From: Vibrio sp. Isolate32 | GTDB lineage: Bacteria; Pseudomonadota; Gammaproteobacteria; Enterobacterales; Vibrionaceae | DNA length: 33,163 nt | NCBI RefSeq assembly: GCF_022397955.1 | Contig: NZ_JAKEUQ010000031.1 | Coordinates: forward strand, 5,917 to 39,079 | Direction: 5' to 3' | Shown: piece after piece, positions 32,547 to 33,163 of the stretch | Layout: each line of letters starts with the position of its first letter | Numbering within the stretch: the first letter of the stretch is position 1 | Notes under the pieces: model-generated | What the model saw: the letters and a program-made list of their open reading frames with translations, nothing else | Told to the model about the DNA's origin: nothing | Databases searched by the model: none | Position numbers and translations under genes: made by a program

Positions 32547-32927
32547 AAATTATGATGTTCGTATATCCGATTCAACGAATATAAGGACTCGCTCCATATC
32601 CAACAACTACTTGATTGGCTCGCCAAATCACCTAAACAAAGCATGGTGAAAGTCACTATTTGAGATAGTGAATGGACTTACTTGCTCAATCCCAAGCCGC
32701 ACAATATAGCACAACACGAAGCATTTTTACTGAGCCTTAGCTCAATAGTTGCTCATAACCGCCTGAATAATGATAATTAACCTAATAATACGCACCTCAA
32801 AAAACCACCATAAACTCATAAATAACAATAAGTTAAATCAGAACGATGCAACATAAAATCGTTTTAAAACTTTCGTCAGATAATTTTAATAAACACGACA
32901 TTTATTTATAGCTCTAATAAAAAAGGT
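32547..32927. other. Intergenic region between BCCT gene and right-hand IS
   Basis: 381 AT-rich bases. It contains the BCCT promoter (32578-32606) and a hairpin TCACTAT-TTGAG-ATAGTGA (32653-32671). GCTCTAAT near 32911 may be part of the ISL3-type end. No gene is seen. Confidence 0.5.
32578..32606 (-). promoter_or_regulatory. Promoter of the BCCT gene
   Basis: On the minus strand TTGTTG (32601-32606) and TATATT (32578-32583) are separated by exactly 17 bases, 32 bases before the ATG. Confidence 0.55.
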
Positions 32928-33163
32928 TCATCGCGGCTTTCCGGGGAAAGCCGCTTTTATCTTCAAGAAGAAGTAGTCTGTATCTCGATACCCATATCCC
33001 ATTCGCTTGATTAGTTTTATCTTGTTGTTTATCCCTTCCAATGTGCAGGTGTTAAGCGGATAACTTGCCGATGCGATAATGCCGTGAAGATAAGGACTCA
33101 GTTTTCGTGCGAACTCTTGCAATGGCTTAATTCCACTCTCCTGTACTTGTGCCCACCACACCT
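32928..33163 (-). CDS. ISL3-family transposase, C-terminal part (cut by window edge)
   Basis: 77 codons are visible and the frame continues past the window edge. NTCTLEGINNKIKLIKRMGY followed by GYRDTDYFFLKI is the ISL3 C-terminal signature, with the catalytic glutamate in LEGINN. It is of a different subgroup from the fragment at 1-279, where the same motif reads VIEAGN...ARGIRDTEYF. The last codons form the hairpin at 32933-32954. Stop is TGA at 32928-32930. Confidence 0.82.
   Translation of the reverse strand, partial: VWWAQVQESGIKPLQEFARKLSPYLHGIIASASYPLNTCTLEGINNKIKLIKRMGYGYRDTDYFFLKIKAAFPGKPR
32933..32954. terminator. Hairpin in the end of the right-hand transposase gene
   Basis: GCGGCTTTCC and GGAAAGCCGC form a perfect 10-bp stem around GG. 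On the plus strand TTTTAT follows, so it could stop transcripts entering the element. Confidence 0.6.

Noticed and set aside
1..33163. Defence island, toxin-antitoxin pair, prophage or biosynthetic cluster
   Set aside because: No nuclease-methylase pairs, toxin-antitoxin signatures, phage structural genes or cluster enzymes were seen. Content is housekeeping and regulatory with IS elements.

Overview
The window reads as a Vibrio chromosome segment, most like the Splendidus clade and possibly the smaller chromosome. The grounds are AT-rich intergenic DNA, a LuxT-type TetR regulator, a YfcZ/DUF406 protein, DUF1496, DUF3861 and DUF808 proteins, a MOSC-flavoreductase-ferredoxin fusion, and marine-type transporters (NhaC and BCCT). 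This species call is inference from protein families. No rRNA, tRNA, CRISPR array, phage or integron was seen.

Layout. Both edges are cut inside ISL3-type transposases (1-279 and 32928-33163). Positions 294-1200 are a long stretch with no large gene; it holds one possible lysine-rich small ORF and a short open fragment. From 1201 to 6869 lie an ABM-domain protein and a nucleotidyltransferase overlapping by ATGA, a stand-alone RibD-type deaminase facing a Nudix hydrolase, a long RluA-family pseudouridine synthase, a small Cys-motif protein and a secreted alpha/beta hydrolase. From 6890 to 15109 the content is largely regulatory: a membrane-anchored AraC protein, a GlxA-type regulator divergent from an isochorismatase-type hydrolase, an NhaC antiporter, a hydratase, a DUF3861 protein divergent from a MarR regulator over two matching dyads, and an SgrR-type regulator. 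Positions 15110-15711 contain a probable small transcript. RimK and RimB follow, then a complete IS4 copy (17152-18580) beside luxT.

From 19602 on are yfcZ-like, DUF1496, a secreted protein built from exact 20-residue repeats, an acyltransferase, a cupin lacking a DNA-binding domain, a secreted acidic protein, a NadD-like adenylyltransferase divergent from nadE, a MOSC fusion reductase, a small YqaE/Pmp3 membrane protein, pyrC with a leader that can hide its ribosome site, DUF808, an M14 carboxypeptidase and a BCCT transporter.

Most genes are monocistronic and closed by strong intrinsic terminators, many of them working in both directions. Functional pairings are few: RimK with RimB (S6 glutamate tails), NadD-like with NadE (NAD synthesis), GlxA-type with isochorismatase-type, and MarR with DUF3861. 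The best leads are the divergent locus upstream of sgrR (18-codon ORF, large terminator hairpin with a CUCCU-containing loop), the indel-free 20-residue solenoid, the pyrC leader, the MarR operators and the IS4 copy without a target duplication.
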